From positions 1 to 64,000 of the forward strand of contig JAHLKC010000032.1 of the NCBI GenBank assembly GCA_025449115.1: DNA of 64,000 bases, given 5' to 3'. Shown here one piece after another: positions 1 to 11,227 of this stretch. The stretch's first letter is position 1. Each line of letters begins with the position of its first letter. This DNA comes from Chytridium lagenaria (Eukaryota > Chytridiomycota > Chytridiomycetes > Chytridiales > Chytridiaceae). The notes under the pieces are model-generated. The model searched no databases and was not told the origin of the DNA. It saw nothing but the letters and a program-made list of their open reading frames with translations. A program made the position numbers and the translations under genes.

Positions 1-409
1 GAAAGATGATAGCACAGCCCACCAGGGGCTGGCCTGAATGTGCAAAGGGCTTAATCCTGGACTGCAGAGGTGTACGTAAATCTATTCAACTTTCTACAAA
101 TAATAAAACAATACATAAAGGGGAATCAAATAAAACAACAGGCATCTCGACCAACGTGGTAGCATGTCATAAGTTTGGCATCCACGTTGACCGCCCTTCC
201 TTCTATAAAAACCTATCTTGTATCTATGGGGAAAAAGTATGAAAAACCCCCAGAGGGAAAAGAATGGAACGGGAACAAAATAAGAATAAGGGCACGACGT
301 CTATATAAGCAACGCATTCATGCCTCTCAGTGAGGTTATCCAATAATCTCACACTTGTCGGGTTTTCATGCGCCGTTGAGCTTTAATCACTAATAAGATA
401 CGAAATGCG
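1..409. other. Left edge, no gene recognised
   Basis: No open frame here looks like a real gene. A TATA-like run (TATATAAG) lies near 303-310 and short AT-rich stretches surround it. The segment lies just beyond the truncated end of the copia remnant that starts at about 410, so it could be flanking DNA or an unrecognised LTR piece. I could not find a matching partner inside the window. Confidence 0.4.
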
Positions 410-2951
410 TTAAGGGACCCACTCGGGGACCAGGTTTTGGTGAAATCCACGCCTGGAATTTGGTGACAGCTGTAAGAGGATTACGTAAAATACGGTATGT
501 TCGCTCTCGAAAATTATGACCATCGCATCACTATAGCCTACGAATCGACCCACAACCGCCTTGGTAAGTAGAGGACGGGGAGTACCACGTTGGAACACTA
601 AAGCACCATAAGCAACACAACCCCACGGGCGTAAGTGTTTTACATTAGGAGCAACGCCAAGGAGAACTTCAAAGGGGGTCTTGCCAAGAGGGTGCGTATG
701 ACCGTTGATGATTCTATTGTAAAGATATATAAGTTAACGCAGCTTCACCCATAGGTTTGTAGGTGCATCAGCCCGAAGAAGCATGGCTCGAACCCTATCC
801 CACATGGAACGAAAATCGTTCAACGCGACCGTTTTGTTGATGTTGGTCGGTATCCGCCAGATGAAGTTCGATACCAGATCTTGGCAAATAGCTTTGATAA
901 CCGAAGTAACGTTTTCTCCTCCTTTATCCATGCGAAAAGCTTTGATTTTTAACTCTGTTTGTCGTTGTACCATGCAGCAATCTCCTGCAAATGGGTGCTA
1001 AGGTCGGAGCGATATTTAACAGACAACTGGTAGCAAACGAAGAACCCGAATCGACAACAACCATAATGCATGTTGATCCTCCAAGGGTGGGTGTATTTTT
1101 GGTGGGAAAGAGATATCTAAATCTAATGTGCGCAGGAGATCGTGATGAACCGGAGCCGTAGACGTAAAGGCTGCTTGTGAATCTTGCATGAACGCAGGGA
1201 TCACAAAATTGGCTCTTGGGATCCAGTTTTAAATCAGGTAGCCTCGAGCTGCATTATGTTTAATCGTGTCGGCGAGATAATGAAAGTTAATGTGACCATA
1301 GCGCTCGTGCCATTCTGGGCTTCAGTAGATTGGGTTGAGAAGTATGAAGATGCCAAGTTGGCCGTATGAACGAGGTAGGATCATCAATGTCGATATAGAA
1401 ACCGGCAGCCGAACCCTTTTCACTAATCAGCGGTTTTTCACCCAAAGTACCAATATTAAGTCATAGTGGTATGGTCAAACCACACGTCAAGACCTTGGCA
1501 CAGGAGACGATAAACAGACAGAAGGGATTCAGAACTCTGGTGAGATTTCCACTCCTTCAATTGTAATCCCCCAGTAATAGGTATGTTAACTGTTTCCCCC
1601 GTTGTGGATAGCGTATGATTACTTGCGCTAGTGTAGATGAGTGGCGGTTTCGACGGCCTGATATGGAATGAGGTAAGCGCTTCTTCATGATATGCCCTGT
1701 ACACCCGAATCCACAGGCACGGTGGCGTGAACGATTCCTTCGAAGACAAGGCTTTGGCATCGCATCCAATGAGGGAGTTTAGGCGATGGGTACAGGATTC
1801 ACAAAAGTGTAATGGGGAACAGACGATGAATAAAGGGCAGATGAGTAATCTTTATTATTGAAGTCCAAAAGTTCTTCACTAAAAACACTATCTCCAACAT
1901 TAAACGTCAAACACTTGTTCGGTTGGCTTTGGGTTTGGTTTCAGCTTGTTTTACATCCTTAGCGAGTTTTTCGCTCAGATGTTTTGGAGCTCCTTGATAC
2001 TTTTTGCATATTTCTTGAATCGCAGGTGAGCATCTTTGGAATGATGACCGTAATACTGACACTTGGTGCACTGAAGGCAATGGCGATCATTTTTGAGTTG
2101 GGGACATCGTTCTAGTACATGGGCATGGTGAATCAGGAATTAGCTCTAGGAGCCACATCGTCATTAGCTCCTGCGGGTCCAGGTCGAAGAAGCCTCATGG
2201 CGAGCTCGAGCAAGGTCCGCTTGAGCCGCCCTCTTCTTGAAGATGAAGAACAACCTCACTAATCTTTGTGAACTTGTTTTGCTTGAAAAGATTCTTGAGA
2301 CCATTGTTAAACGGACTCATGGTGAGAGCTTGCGTAAAGTCTTTATAATAGGAAGTGTGGTAATCGTTGGATCCCCAAGAGAGAGCAGTTTGTTGCGGCG
2401 TTCTTCAAAGAATTCCGCTAAGTCAGGGGGGTACGACTTCCTTGAACAATCCGTTTTAATTCTCCTTGGATCGAGTCAAGTATGACCCGAGTCATGATGG
2501 AGGGACAACTCAAACGCACGAAAACGCCGATAGATCGAGGTATACGCCGTGGACGAATTGAACTTGAGGCGCATAGTTGAATCCATGTGTTCTGTCAACA
2601 CATTATTGATAGTTGACTCGACCTCGTTCCACTGCCTTGCCTTTCAATAGCAGCTATCCTAACCGCCTCATTCATGACTGCACCATTCGCAACGACCTCT
2701 GCCGGCACCTGAGGAGCAACCACTTCATGACGGAGCTGGTCAGACATCTTGAGGACCGACATGGCGTAGTACTTGGTGGCAGCGACATCCCATCTATCCT
2801 GTTCAAGATCAGGAGCTTCCATTCTGGATAATATTCTTGTTTTTGCCAGGGTAAGAAGGCGATACGTTGACTTGGGATGCGATGGATGGGATGGGCTCGA
2901 TGACGGCGACATGATGGGGGAGCTCAGAGTTCGATTTGAGCGGAGTTTCAA
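410..2951 (-). pseudogene. Decayed Ty1/copia gag-pol (element A)
   Basis: Read on the minus strand, copia polyprotein pieces occur in the expected order but in shifting frames. A gag start lies at about 2919-2595, a degenerate zinc-knuckle-like Cys/His run near 2050-2110, and a retropepsin motif DSGCTGH near 1690-1715. A gag-pre-integrase signature (WHERYGH) lies near 1300-1330. Integrase pieces include a metal-ligand context (AFRMDKGGEN) near 900-935 and the C-terminal FVGYSD motif near 530-550. Stops and frame changes break every block. Reverse transcriptase and RNase H are absent, because homology ends at about 410. This is a dead, 3'-truncated element. Confidence 0.75.
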
Positions 2952-3060
2952 AATAGAAAACTCTCGTGATCAGCTCAACTCAAGACTTCCACCCTCCTCG
3001 TCTCCTGGGGCCCTACTCCGTCCTTAGCTTTCTTCCTGTCGTTAACGATCGCGTACGCGT

Positions 3061-3079
3061 AGCGTTCAGACTCTTAATC
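3061..3079 (-). other. Primer-binding site of copia element A
   Basis: On the minus strand the sequence directly after the LTR end (CTTACA) reads GATTAAGAGTCTGAACGCT. It is complementary to the D-stem/anticodon region of a tRNA-Lys with anticodon CUU, so the primer would be a 5' half-tRNA cut in the anticodon arm, as known for Drosophila copia. The first 14 bases equal the primer site of the complete element at 5692. Confidence 0.7.
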
Positions 3080-3458
3080 TGTAAGATTTGGTAAATAACC
3101 TCCGTTTATTCCAATAGCATTACTAACCTGTAAGATTTGGTAGATAACCTAAATCTTACAGTCGTACAAATAAGGCCTATTTATAGGCTCTTCAATGGGA
3201 ACACTTAATGGACAAATAAAGAAGATTATACAATAACGAATACCCACGACAACTTGCTCTGCTGGAGCAACTCATTTACTCTTCTCCCCTACCCCCTAGT
3301 CGAAGCTAGGTAGGGAGGGATGGGTCAAGAGAAGATCACATAACCTTCTAACCCACAGGTCCTTATAGCACCATATATTGGAGGCGTTCAAGCCCTCTCC
3401 TTTGTATTAAGCGATGCTGGGGGCGGATTGCCGGGAATTAAGTACGCGCAATTGTGGC
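3080..3458 (-). repeat. LTR of copia element A (outer end uncertain)
   Basis: The inner border at 3080 is fixed by TG/CA ends beside the primer site. Inside are a direct repeat (TGTAAGATTTGGTAAATAACC at 3080 and a near copy at about 3129) and a minus-strand TATA-like CTATAAATAG near 3177-3187. The outer end is a guess: no second LTR copy remains to define it. Confidence 0.45.
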
Positions 3459-4370
3459 ACCAGAGGTTCAGACACGCATCTTACAAAAATATCAAAAAAA
3501 CGGTGAATGCAGTACGGCTAAAAAATCGCGGGGGAGATCCCAGAAGACGCTTTCTGTAAACTGGCCATTTCGATCCGCACCTGCGAACTTCACAGAAACT
3601 GGGCGTGACATCCTTGGATCTATTACCATCTCTGCGGAACAATGATTTCTTGGCGGAAATCGATATTCTCTCGGTGCTCGGTTCGCACGTCGGTTTTAAA
3701 TTCGGATATGCTATTCCCAAGAAATTTGAAGTGACGCGACATTTGAGATTTGCTCAACTCTGGCTGGAGCGTCAAACTGGAGAGAAAGGAATGGAATGGC
3801 ACGCTGACGGGGTGGGGAAAACAAGTCAAAAGTACTGGAAGAGACTTGTGAGGAGTTGGGAATTGTTCTGGACTATACGAATACTGAGCTCATCAACAAA
3901 CGAGGGGATTGAAAGGTGGTTCCGCACTACGATGGATCGAGTAAGGGCAACCCTGATCGAAACCAAAGCCCCGTCAAGGTTTTAGATGGATGGGATTATG
4001 AAAGAATGATACGTTTACAACCGGCTGGTCCACGACTCATCAGAAAAGACTCCTTACGAAAAGACGAAAAGATGTTTGATAAGAAACCCACCGTAGCTGA
4101 TTTACGAGTCCTGAATTTCTTGGCATATGCGCGGGTCCTTCCCAAGAATCGCAAAACAAGAAGCTAAATGCTAGAGCTGAACGAGGAAGATTTATTGGCT
4201 ACGATTGTTATGACTGCCAAAAGAAGAAAGCAAAGGGCTACAAAATTCTTCGTGACGAGAATGATCCTGACTCCGTTGTCATCAGCCAGGATGTCTACTT
4301 TGTCGAAGCAATTCTATATTCGCAAGCCTGAACCACTTGCGAATCAATCAAATTACGCGCTGGGATGACC
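3454..4370 (+). pseudogene. Decayed copia integrase fragment (element B)
   Basis: Plus-strand blocks resemble a copia integrase in order. A zinc-binding tail lies near 3505. Core-domain sequence follows at 3640-3780 with FLAEIDILS and QLWLERQTGEK. A second-Asp context (WHADG) occurs near 3800, and the C-terminal GRFIGYD...KGYKILRDENDP block lies near 4180-4270. The blocks fall in different frames, so this is a pseudogene. No LTRs, gag or reverse transcriptase accompany it. Its sequence differs from elements A and C, so it stems from another copia family. Confidence 0.65.
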
Positions 4371-4479
4371 ACCATGAAGACGACAAATTCGGAAGCGACA
4401 TGCTTCATTTGAAAGATGAAGAGACGACAAGAAGATGACAATATCTTACTGCAGTTCCTCCACCGATCACATTAAAATT

Positions 4480-5413
4480 GATCACATTAAAATTGTACAC
4501 CGTCAGATTTAATGCACCGCTAGAACCAACCTACTCAATGAAAATGACGTTCGAAACCCGCCTGCGTCAGAACTCGATTAAAAACAATAGTGCCTGCGTC
4601 GACCCGAAAGCTTTGGAGCCATGGACGTGTGTCAACAACTGTACAAGTCCACTGCATGCTTAGTCTCTGTTGTATGCAGCACACATTAATACATTTTCTA
4701 TTCTGCATTAACTAGTTGCATACACTTCACCACCCACCGCGTTGATCATCATCGTGACACGGATAGTATTTCACTTCTCTCGTAGGTGTCGTCAACTTCC
4801 TCCGTTTCCTTTCAGTCGTGACATCCAGTGATGACTATGTTTTCAGTTCCACTGCAGAATGCAGATACGTTGACGTTGTGTCGTTGTTGCTCGCTCATCT
4901 GCTTTGAAACCCTGTGCAAATGTCAGACGTTGTGGTTAGCTGCAGTTAATGGGTAGGGAGGTGGACCCGGGGCATCGAAGATCATGCGGTGAGATATGGG
5001 GGCCGCAAATGGGTTTGGGATGTGGTGAGGGAGTTGAGTGGGATGGGGAGGGTGGATGTAAGGACGTCAGTTGATTTTACTTGGAAGAGGGCGGTGAAGG
5101 GAGGGCATTTGGAGCTTAGCCTCTTTATTTAAACTCCATATCAAACGACGAGGTGATGGCTGTGCTGGCTAGATATGTTCCGGAGTTGAATGTGCTGTTT
5201 TCGTTGTGACATGCGCTGCAGTGATGATTGTAGCATGCAACGTGAGCAATGACGACTATTCTTTTTAGAAAAGCATAACTTTAAAACAGCCCCCGGAGTA
5301 TATGAATTCTATATATGAAAAGAATAAGCTTTTTAACAATACATATTATAAAGAAATAACCATAAATGATAAATAATAAGATAAGATTCCGCCCCCCTCG
5401 TTCTTTTTTACTA
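4480..5413. other. Gene-free stretch between retroelements
   Basis: I see no conserved coding block. The only open frames are short. The stretch probably holds decayed retroelement or spacer DNA. Confidence 0.4.
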
Positions 5414-5418
5414 TGCCC
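5414..5418. repeat. Target-site duplication, left copy (TGCCC)
   Basis: TGCCC lies directly before the 5' LTR and again at 11496-11500 directly after the 3' LTR. A perfect 5-bp duplication is the normal mark of copia integration. Confidence 0.85.
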
Positions 5419-5579
5419 TGTTGAGATACAAAGGGATCCGTGTGACAACTGGGAAGTTGATTCGTCGATGCTGGGTTGCTGGGACTGCTGGGTTGCTAGG
5501 TTGGATGCTGTTGGTGCACAAAGCCAATTAAGGGGGTTAATTGGTTTTGGATTACTTTATTCTTGTTTGTTAGTGTTTA

Positions 5580-5607
5580 CAGTATCTGAGTTTAAACTCA
5601 GATACTG
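5580..5607. promoter_or_regulatory. Perfect 28-bp palindrome in the LTR
   Basis: The half-site CAGTATCTGAGTTT is followed directly by its exact reverse complement. It lies about 25 bp upstream of the TATA box and is kept without change in the 3' LTR (11384-11411). It could be a factor-binding site or an RNA hairpin; the sequence alone does not decide. Confidence 0.7.
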
Positions 5608-5630
5608 TGCTTAGTTGATATTGAGTGCGG

Positions 5631-5637
5631 TATAAAA
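5631..5637 (+). promoter_or_regulatory. LTR TATA box
   Basis: TATAAAA in the context GCGGTATAAAATGG. It is repeated at 11435 in the 3' LTR. The nested gypsy element has the similar core GTATAAAATGG. Confidence 0.6.
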
Positions 5638-5691
5638 TGGCGACTGTTTACGCCATAATAAACTACTTGAAAATCTTCTTAATTCTCAACA

Positions 5692-5712
5692 GATTAAGAG
5701 TCTGATCCGCTC
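5692..5712 (+). other. Primer-binding site, tRNA-Lys(CUU) 5' half
   Basis: Directly after the LTR, GATTAAGAGTCTGATCCGCT is complementary to GAGCGGATCAGACTC plus the anticodon loop CTCTTAA of tRNA-Lys(CUU). The primer 3' end would fall at about tRNA position 40. This implies priming by a cleaved half-tRNA, not by the CCA end. Confidence 0.75.
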
Positions 5713-5750
5713 CGCTATTCAAAACACTTACGAACAAAAACAAAACAAAA

Positions 5751-6950
5751 ATGACTGCTAGGCCCTCAACTGTTAACTACGTCCTTCCCTTGACCATGAC
5801 ACCGATTACGGTACTTGGGAAACTCTCGTCATGGGTCTCATCGGCGCTGATAAGCCGCTCAAACTATTAACAGAGTTACATTGACAACACGATTAATCCT
5901 GGTGTCAATGATGCGGCGGCCGCTTTTGCACTTGCGACCCCCAACGGACTCGATGATTTCGTCGAGACTCGCGCTAATCGTCTTACACTTTCGCCGTGTA
6001 CGACCGCACCCGCCAGAGTCCCTTCCCAGGAACGCGTCCCGACAATGACCTCGCCATGAAGGTTATTCGCCAATACGTTTCCCCTGGGGCTCAAAGCATT
6101 CTTGATAATGGTGGCCTTGTCTTTGCTTACGACGCTTTAAAGCGTTTGCGTGAACATTATGGTGTCAATACCATTGAGCAGCGACAAGCCATTATTGACA
6201 ATTTCAGCAACTTGACCATGACTGACGGTGAACCCCTTGATAGTTATATTAACCGCTTCTATCAACTTTTGAGTAAGGTTCAACACGTTGTCAACAATCC
6301 TACACCTACCGGACCGCAGTATCAAGACTACCGCACCTTTGAAGCCGCCGTCCATGTTCTCTACCGCGGTCTTCCGGCGTCAATCTTCGGCCATATTCGC
6401 AACAATCACCGAAGCAGAACTGACATTAACACCATTCACAAGGCAATTAATGCATTGAGAAATGCGGCTCGAGACATCAATTACCATGGTACCCAATGAT
6501 CAACAATCCAACGCCTTAATCGCTCTCGACGACACGGTTCGCAATAGGGGACCACGTGGGCCAGCCAATAACATCAGGGGCCGTGGTAGAGGTGGTGCCC
6601 GAGGAATACAGCGCCCTGGCATTCGTCCAGGACATCAACGTCATCCTACAAACCGCGACGTCAACAGGAATACTCCATACCAACGCCCTCAACCTCGCCA
6701 ACCCCCTGTTCAAAAGGAGCAGCAGATTAATGAAACCGATGAAAAGGGAAAGGAACCATTGATTTGTTACCGGTGTGGGGGGCGAGGACACTTTGCCGGT
6801 GATTGCGCAACTCCCGATACACGTGAGCGAGTTCACGTTACTTTGGAGGACTCCGAAGGAGTCATGGATGTGGAACATCAGAATGATGATGAGAACAATG
6901 ATGATCTTGAAGAATACGTTGATGATGCGGAAGAGGAGGATTTTTATTAA
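5751..6950 (+). CDS. Copia C gag with CCHC nucleocapsid (frameshifted)
   Basis: Gag starts at the ATG at 5751, 60 bp after the LTR. Capsid-like sequence continues in another frame at 5996-6499 (helical, with a Gag-type RFYQLLSKVQHV stretch). An overlapping frame, 6462-6950, encodes an Arg/Gly/Pro-rich segment, a CCHC zinc knuckle (CYRCGGRGHFAGDC near 6766-6807) and an acidic tail. Intact copia usually has one gag-pol frame, so at least two frame changes have occurred. In its family the protein packages element RNA into virus-like particles. Confidence 0.75.
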
Positions 6951-6977
6951 GCCCGGACACGAACCGGGCATTCCCAT

Positions 6978-8517
6978 TTGCAATCAACGCTGACTTTGCT
7001 GGACTCACCATCTCATCCTCATCCCCTACCTCCATCTCGCATTCATTGCGACCTATTATTATTGATAGTGGTGCCAACGTCACCGTTTTCTGTGATAAGT
7101 CATTCTTTACCTCCCTCACTCCATGTAGTCTTCCTATTGGCACGTCGTCTATCCACTCCTCTTTGCAAGCCACTCATTCTGGTCCGCTTACCATTAAACT
7201 CCCTACTTCATCTTTACACATTCCCTTTGCTCGTTTTGCTCCACATGCCCCGCTCAATATCGTAGCACTAAACGACATTGAACGTGCAGGATATTATTTC
7301 TGCTCAGCCAAATTGAAGGCTGGCGCAATTTACTACCATCACACTCACCGCTCCCCAAATCCTACCATTGATCGTATATTAGTTCATTGCAACAAACGTT
7401 TTGGACTTCATTATCTTCCTTTCCGTCAAGAACGCAATTTTCCTCCCTCACCCCACCTTTCTCTTCTTGCTCATTTCTCCAATCTTTCTCTTCATACTCT
7501 CTCTCCTTCCCCCTCTTATGGCGCAGACCATGTTCTAGCGACCCTTGCATCTGACGCTGGACGTGACACGCATTTAATGCATCTACGTTTTGGACATGCA
7601 TCACAAACGAAACTGGAAAATATGATACGGGCACGCACAACCGCTGATCTCCCTACAACACCTCTTGTCTTTAACCATCCTTGTGGCTCCTGTGCCATTG
7701 CAAAACGCACTCGTGCACCGCACCGAAAAGCCACGGAAGCAAAAGATAGTACTGCCCTGGATCGCACCTCTACATTGACGTTCTTCAAATCTCTCCTCTT
7801 TCTCGTGACGGTTACCAGTACGTTTTGCACGTCGTAGACTGGCATTCACGTTACTCTTGGGCATTCCCTTTGCGTACAAAAGATGAAGCCCTAATCTGGG
7901 CTATTCGATTAATTGAACGCCTTACCTTGCACGAAGGAAAAATCGTTAAAACTATTCGCATGGACCGTGGCGAATTATTCAGTAACGCTTTCGACCTCTA
8001 CTGTGACTCCAAGACCATCACCATCGAACCTACTCCCCCACGAACTCCCGCCTTAAATGGACTCGCTGAACGACATCACCGTACCCTCCTCACCATCCTC
8101 ACCTCTCTCCTTACCCACGCCTCTAACCTATCCCCTTGTGACTGGACCCTCGCACTTACCCTTGCTCTCCTCCTTAAAAACATCCTCCCCATCCCTTCCC
8201 GTGGCATTCTCTCCCCATTTGAATCTTTCTTTCACATTGCTCCATTTGCCTCTCACTTACGCGTCTTTGGTTGCAGCTGTACATACTTTTTACCCAAAGA
8301 AGAGCGGGACCACAAACTCGATGCCAAAAGCGCTCCCGCCTTGTATATTCATCCCGAAGGCAAATCACTCGTGCGTCTCCTGACCTCCGCACCAACCGTC
8401 TCATTACACGCCGTTTTCAAGACATTCTCTTTGATGAGTCTTCCTTCCTTCTCTTGCTCTTCGCCCCCTAATCCCTTCTTCTGCCCCTTCTCTTGCTCCT
8501 GCTTTGTACTCTCCTGA
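6978..8517 (+). CDS. Copia C protease and integrase (frameshifted)
   Basis: The protease active site IIDSGAN lies near 7057-7080. The zinc-binding HHCC region follows: HLRFGH near 7583-7600 and CGSCAIAK near 7684-7707. The integrase core shows D in HVVDWHSRY (near 7835), D in RMDRGE (near 7965) and E in NGLAERHHRT (near 8060), forming the DDE set. The copia C-terminal LRVFGCSC follows near 8260. The frame changes once at about 7810 between the zinc region and the core and decays into Pro/Ser-rich sequence after 8400. The enzyme would process the polyprotein and insert cDNA. Confidence 0.78.
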
Positions 8518-9119
8518 TGACCTTCTGCCCTCCATCACACCACAACCACTTACCTCCAACACTTATCCCGCCTTCGTCCCCTTACCATCCCATCCCGTTT
8601 ACCCCCTAAAGCACCATCCTCTTCTGTTCCTCCTTCCGTGTCCTCTTCTCCTCTTCCGACCACCCTTCCCATTTCTACCTTTACTTTCCCTAAACCTCGA
8701 CACAACACCTCCAAACTTCCCAAAACATCAAAGCTTTCTAAGTCCAAAAAACCCGCCAACCTCCCTCTCCTCCTTCATCCTCCACTCCACTCCCTCCCTT
8801 CATCCATCCCTCTGCCTCTCCCTGCGCCTCCTCTTCCACCGCCCGTCCCTCACCCACCTGCTCTGGTTCAGGGGGAGCCTATGTCTTCAACTTCAACATC
8901 CCAATCCCAGCCGACAACTTCAACTTCAACATCCCAATCTCCGCCGACACCCCCACCACCACGTTCATTCGACGTCACTATGGCAGTACTACAGCTGGTC
9001 AGCAATATGCCACCGCTCTCCAGCATTTCCTCCCTCCCAAATCTACCTTCACCACCCCGCAATCATCATTACCAACGCAAATTGACGAAGTCCTTACAAA
9101 TCTTAATGATGAATTTAAG

Positions 9120-9454
9120 GTAAGCATCACTAAACTTCTTTTATTTTTTACTTTATTTCTATATATTATTATTATATACCCTCCCCAATCCCATTAGTCT
9201 CAGACATTATGAACCACTCGCTCATGGGTTAGGGAATACCCATCGGAAGCGCTGGCTATAAGCCGATCTTAGATTAGGGCACGGTCTAAGATTACCCCCA
9301 AGCATAATTTATGTGCGCGGAGCGACATAATTATGAGTGATGTTCAGAGCATTCATTTAAAGGGGAGCTCCAATTGAGATAATGATGGCATATCAGACAT
9401 GGTGTCTGGGGGGGGAAAAACATGTTCTAATCACCGTATCATTTCTATTGTTAG
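9120..9454 (+). other. 335-nt intron-like insertion in copia pol
   Basis: The stretch begins GTAAGC after codons ending in GAATTTAAG and ends TTGTTAG before AATTCTACA. After it, coding runs straight into the reverse transcriptase frame. It is AT-rich and non-coding, and its middle holds successive inverted repeats. These are ATGGGT/ACCCAT (near 9225-9245), GGCT/AGCC (near 9250), TCTTAGA/TCTAAGA (near 9266-9292) and CATAATTTATGT/ACATAATTATG (near 9304-9336). It could be a spliceosomal intron, a structured RNA or a small inserted element. Confidence 0.55.
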
Positions 9455-11227
9455 AATTCTACACCTACTCCCACGGTTCCACGGTCGTGGACTTTCCACA
9501 ACATCAACCCATCATCAGCTGGTCACACTTTCGATGTCACGGTTGATGGAGTCTCCACCCGCACTATGGCTTACGCAGGTCTCACAGTCGATCCCAGTGA
9601 TACAGACCCACCTTCACGAGAAGTAGCCATGGCATCGCCATACCAGAAGGAATGGCTTGAAGCGGAAGATAAAGAATGGAACAGCCTGTTGGACAACGGA
9701 ACCTTCATTCTGGTGGATCGACCGGCAAACACCAACATAGTTGACAACAAGTGGGTGTATCGCATCAAATTAAAGCAAGACGGGACTGTCGATAAATTCA
9801 AAGCACGGCTGGTAGCGCGAGGTTTCACACAAGTCCACGGTGTTGACTTCTTTGAAACGTATTCCCCGGTTTTACGTGGTGCGAATTTCCGTTGGTTACT
9901 AGCAATGGCTGCTGTAATGAACTGGGAAACTCGACAAATAGATGTCAGCACCGCCTACCTGTACGGGGAACTTGACGAGGACATCTTCATGAAGCAACCC
10001 GCTGGTTTTGTATCCAAGGAATACCCGAGAAAAGTACTCAAACTGCTGAAGGGGCTTTACGGTTTGAAACAAGGAGGACGCTGTTGGTGGAAAACGTTGG
10101 GAAATCATTTGCGACGGAAAGGGTACAAACAATCTCGAGCGGATCCGTGTATCTTCTACACCTACATCAATGGTCGACTCCTCATCATCGCAATCTACGT
10201 GGACGACATTTCACTTTTTGGCCCTCTCGATATGATTACACAAGCCATTGCCGACATTCGTGAAGTATTCAAAATTACCGAGGCTGGGCCCATTACGTTC
10301 TGCATTGGAATCCAAGTCGACCGCACTGAAGAAGGAATATTGCTCCACCAATCAACATACATCAAGAAACTACTTCATCGATATAAGAAACATCTCGATG
10401 ATAAGCGACCAAGGAGCATCCCATTACCTTCAACCCTCCGCTTACACACACGCCGAGAGAAAAGTGATCCGGATTTCGATTCAAGGGTTGACGAACCTAT
10501 CCCCGTTAATCAATTTCTTGAGATCATCGGTTGTCTAAATTACGCCGCAATGAACACACGCCCGGATTTAAGTACGGCCGTAAGTTACTTGGCTGGTTAC
10601 GCCAAGGCACCTGGAAAAGCACATTGGGAGGCTGCACTGGGTGTTTTGCAATATTTGAAAACGCAACCAAACCTCGGTATCTTCTTTTCGGCAACGGGTC
10701 CCAGAACACCAACGGCTTACGCTGACGCAGCCTACAACGTTCACCAGAACTCGCGATCACAATTGGGCTTTTGTATTCTACTCGGCGGCGGGCCTGTGGT
10801 CTGGAGATCAACCAAAACTACAGCTGTGGCTCTATCCGCAACAGAAGCCGAGTACATGGCACTCAGCGAACTTGGTCGTGAGGTTCAGGCTCTGGCTAAT
10901 AATTACCTGGCACTGGGAATCAAACTGGATTTACCAATTCAAGTCTTCGAGGATAATCAAGGGGTGATAGCTATGTGTGTGAGCGACATTTACACACGAC
11001 GGACGCGTCATATTAACTTACGACACCACTACATTCGAAGTCTCGTGGAGAACGGAGTCGTTACAGTTCATGATATTCGAAGTCAACACCAAATCGCGGA
11101 TTTCTTCACCAAAGGACTGGTTAAACCGGTTTTTACCAACTTTCGCCAAAAATTGGGCATGCGAGCATGGTCAGGGGGAGTTACGGTGGATAAGATGGTG
11201 GCTACAACAGTCGAGGGGGAGTGTTGA
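9455..11227 (+). CDS. Copia C reverse transcriptase and RNase H
   Basis: One continuous frame runs from just after the insertion to a TGA six bases inside the 3' LTR. The reverse transcriptase region (about 9630-10380) shows NKWVYRIKLK, RLVARGF, YSPV, QIDVSTAYL and the catalytic YVDDI near 10195-10209. The RNase H region (about 10690-11150) shows TAYADAAY, ATEAEYMAL and the copia-typical RRTRHINLRHHYIR end. Length and motif order match autonomous copia elements. It reads cleanly, unlike the upstream gag and integrase. It would copy element RNA into DNA in cytoplasmic particles. Confidence 0.92.
   Translation, partial: NSTPTPTVPRSWTFHNINPSSAGHTFDVTVDGVSTRTMAYAGLTVDPSDTDPPSREVAMASPYQKEWLEAEDKEWNSLLDNGTFILVDRPANTNIVDNKWVYRIKLKQDGTVDKFKARLVARGFTQVHGVDFFETYSPVLRGANFRWLLAMAAVMNWETRQIDVSTAYLYGELDEDIFMKQPAGFVSKEYPRKVLKLLKGLYGLKQGGRCWWKTLGNHLRRKGYKQSRADPCIFYTYINGRLLIIAIYVDDISLFGPLDMITQAIADIREVFKITEAGPITFCIGIQVDRTEEGILLHQSTYIKKLLHRYKKHLDDKRPRSIPLPSTLRLHTRREKSDPDFDSRVDEPIPVNQFLEIIGCLNYAAMNTRPDLSTAVSYLAGYAKAPGKAHWEAALGVLQYLKTQPNLGIFFSATGPRTPTAYADAAYNVHQNSRSQLGFCILLGGGPVVWRSTKTTAVALSATEAEYMALSELGREVQALANNYLALGIKLDLPIQVFEDNQGVIAMCVSDIYTRRTRHINLRHHYIRSLVENGVVTVHDIRSQHQIADFFTKGLVKPVFTNFRQKLGMRAWSGGVTVDKMVATTVEGEC

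Larger units (their letters stand above)
5419..5691 (+). repeat. 5' LTR of copia element C
   Basis: It begins TGTTGAGATA and ends TCTCAACA. TATAAAA at 5631-5637 is the likely promoter and AATAAA lies near 5656. A perfect 28-bp palindrome sits at 5580-5607. The copy at 11222-11495 is almost identical. Confidence 0.92.

Noticed and set aside
8504..9123. Long Pro/Ser/Leu-rich open frames on both strands
   Set aside because: They are low-complexity CT-rich sequence between copia integrase and reverse transcriptase; both strands are open because of composition.
9225..9360. Self-splicing intron or small ribozyme in the copia insertion
   Set aside because: Hairpins are clear, but I could not match the conserved core of group I, group II or hammerhead RNAs; kept only as a structured insertion.
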